DNA of 13,411 nt from Verrucomicrobiales bacterium (GTDB taxonomy: Bacteria; Verrucomicrobiota; Verrucomicrobiia; Limisphaerales; UBA1096), in the NCBI GenBank assembly GCA_028817635.1, contig JAPPPH010000357.1, positions 1 through 13,411 of the forward strand, read 5' to 3'. Within the stretch, counting starts at the first letter, position 1. The number at the start of each line of letters is the position of its first letter. A program made the translations under genes and the position numbers. Shown one piece after another: positions 12,720 to 13,411 of this stretch. The notes under the pieces are model-generated. The model had not been told where the DNA came from. It saw only the letters and a program-made list of their open reading frames with translations, and did not search any database.

Positions 12720-13411
12720 TTTTTTGACTCCGGTTTGAGGAGGACGGCCCCGATTTTTTCCGGGATCTCCGGGTTGGCGAGGCCCTGTTTTTTTGTGATC
12801 AGGAACACGAAGTTGTTCGCGAGCGTTTCCTCCGGGTGCAGGATGTAGCTGGTGTTGTTTCCGATCTGCTCGAAAAACCCCTCCACTTCCCTTGGTTGAA
12901 ACATGACCGGCTTATCGTCTCTCAAAATCGGCTTGGCAGTGTCGCGGTCGATGGCCATGAGTCGCATCTCCAGATAGCGAAAGAACGTGCCCCCGACATT
13001 GGGGTCGTACTCGGGGATGCGCGAAAACAAAACCGGCGCGCCCCAGTGTGGCATGTCGTTTTCCGTGACCCGGATGCAGTGCTCGACGACGGGGGCATCG
13101 GGGTTGCTGATGCGCCGGGGCATCAAGTCATCCGGCAGCGACACCACGCCGCAGGGTTTAAATCCAATGAGCGCGTAAAGTTCGTCACGGAGTTGGGTGT
13201 TGTTTCGTGAGATTATGTGAAACAGCTCGTGGTAGAAGAGTCGCTCCAGCCCCTTCGTAGACTGGCGAACCGTTCGATTTGGAAGAACGATGCTGATACC
13301 TCTCGTGTATGGCGCGGCACCTTCATCCTTACCGGTGGTCTTGATGAGATAAATTTCGGGGGGGATATGCCGGGCATACGGGGCGAGTTTGGAAGATGCA
13401 ATTTGGAAGAT
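12716..13411 (-). CDS. HExxH metallopeptidase-like protein, 5' end cut by window edge
   Basis: The frame is open on the minus strand from the window edge (13411) to TAG at 12718-12716, giving 231 residues without a start. A GTG at 13147 could begin a shorter version, but the upstream 88 codons read as real protein and include HELFH (residues 61-65 of the partial sequence, bases 13231-13217), a zinc-binding HExxH with catalytic Glu. A later ILHPEETLANNF (about 190-201) resembles the third-ligand helix of gluzincin-type peptidases, Glu194 or Glu195 being the candidate. Family and substrate are not recognised; no signal peptide can be checked because the N-terminus is missing. It converges on the DUF1501 gene, with overlapping stop codons, so it is not part of the sulfatase operon. 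Confidence 0.8.
   Translation of the reverse strand: MFQIASSKLAPYARHIPPEIYLIKTTGKDEGAAPYTRGISIVLPNRTVRQSTKGLERLFYHELFHIISRNNTQLRDELYALIGFKPCGVVSLPDDLMPRRISNPDAPVVEHCIRVTENDMPHWGAPVLFSRIPEYDPNVGGTFFRYLEMRLMAIDRDTAKPILRDDKPVMFQPREVEGFFEQIGNNTSYILHPEETLANNFVFLITKKQGLANPEIPEKIGAVLLKPESKN

Noticed and set aside
13213..13401. Short minus-strand frame near the window end
   Set aside because: It is out of phase with the metallopeptidase-like frame, which covers the same bases and carries HELFH.

Overview
The window is a dense, almost gap-free gene cluster from a bacterium that looks like a member of the PVC group (Planctomycetes/Verrucomicrobia type, possibly marine). The reasons are the run of secreted sulfatases, the large SGNH/beta-propeller/cytochrome c fusion, and the DUF1549-DUF1553 cytochrome plus Tat-exported DUF1501 pair, all characteristic of that group. 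Genus and species cannot be read from the sequence. No RNA gene, CRISPR array, transposase or integrase is visible.

Layout: bases 1-5357 hold four plus-strand sulfatases in tandem. The first is cut by the window edge. Each of the three junctions is an ATGA stop/start overlap, so the genes are probably translationally coupled. Six bases after the fourth lies a small SRPBCC/AHSA1-type protein (5364-5798). A 65-base gap follows, then a 1043-residue protein (5864-8995) combining an SGNH-like domain, a sugar-dehydrogenase-like beta-propeller, a HEAT-like region and a C-terminal CxxCH cytochrome domain. After 18 bases comes a DUF1549/DUF1553 protein with two CxxCH motifs (9073-11277), whose signal peptide sits in another reading frame (from 9014). 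A GTGA overlap leads to a DUF1501 protein (11274-12719). A minus-strand HExxH metallopeptidase-like gene (12716-13411, cut by the window edge) converges on it, and the two TAG stops share one CTAG.

Function (inference): the cluster fits the periplasmic or surface breakdown of a sulfated polysaccharide. The sulfatases would remove sulfate esters, while the heme-bearing proteins and DUF1501 partner would act on, or pass electrons from, the exposed sugars. The sulfatase-maturing (formylglycine) enzyme and glycoside hydrolases are not in this window.

The most unusual signal is a perfect 14-base palindrome, CGCTTGGCCAAGCG. It occurs nine times exactly in 13.4 kb, with three more near-copies, against roughly 0.00005 expected by chance. 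Copies lie between genes and inside genes in two reading phases (encoding RLAKR or LGQA) and recur at signal-peptide ends, where they spell a GQA cleavage site. One copy lies exactly at the frame break in the DUF1549 gene's signal peptide. It behaves like a highly iterated palindrome, comparable in kind to cyanobacterial HIP1 but with a different sequence.
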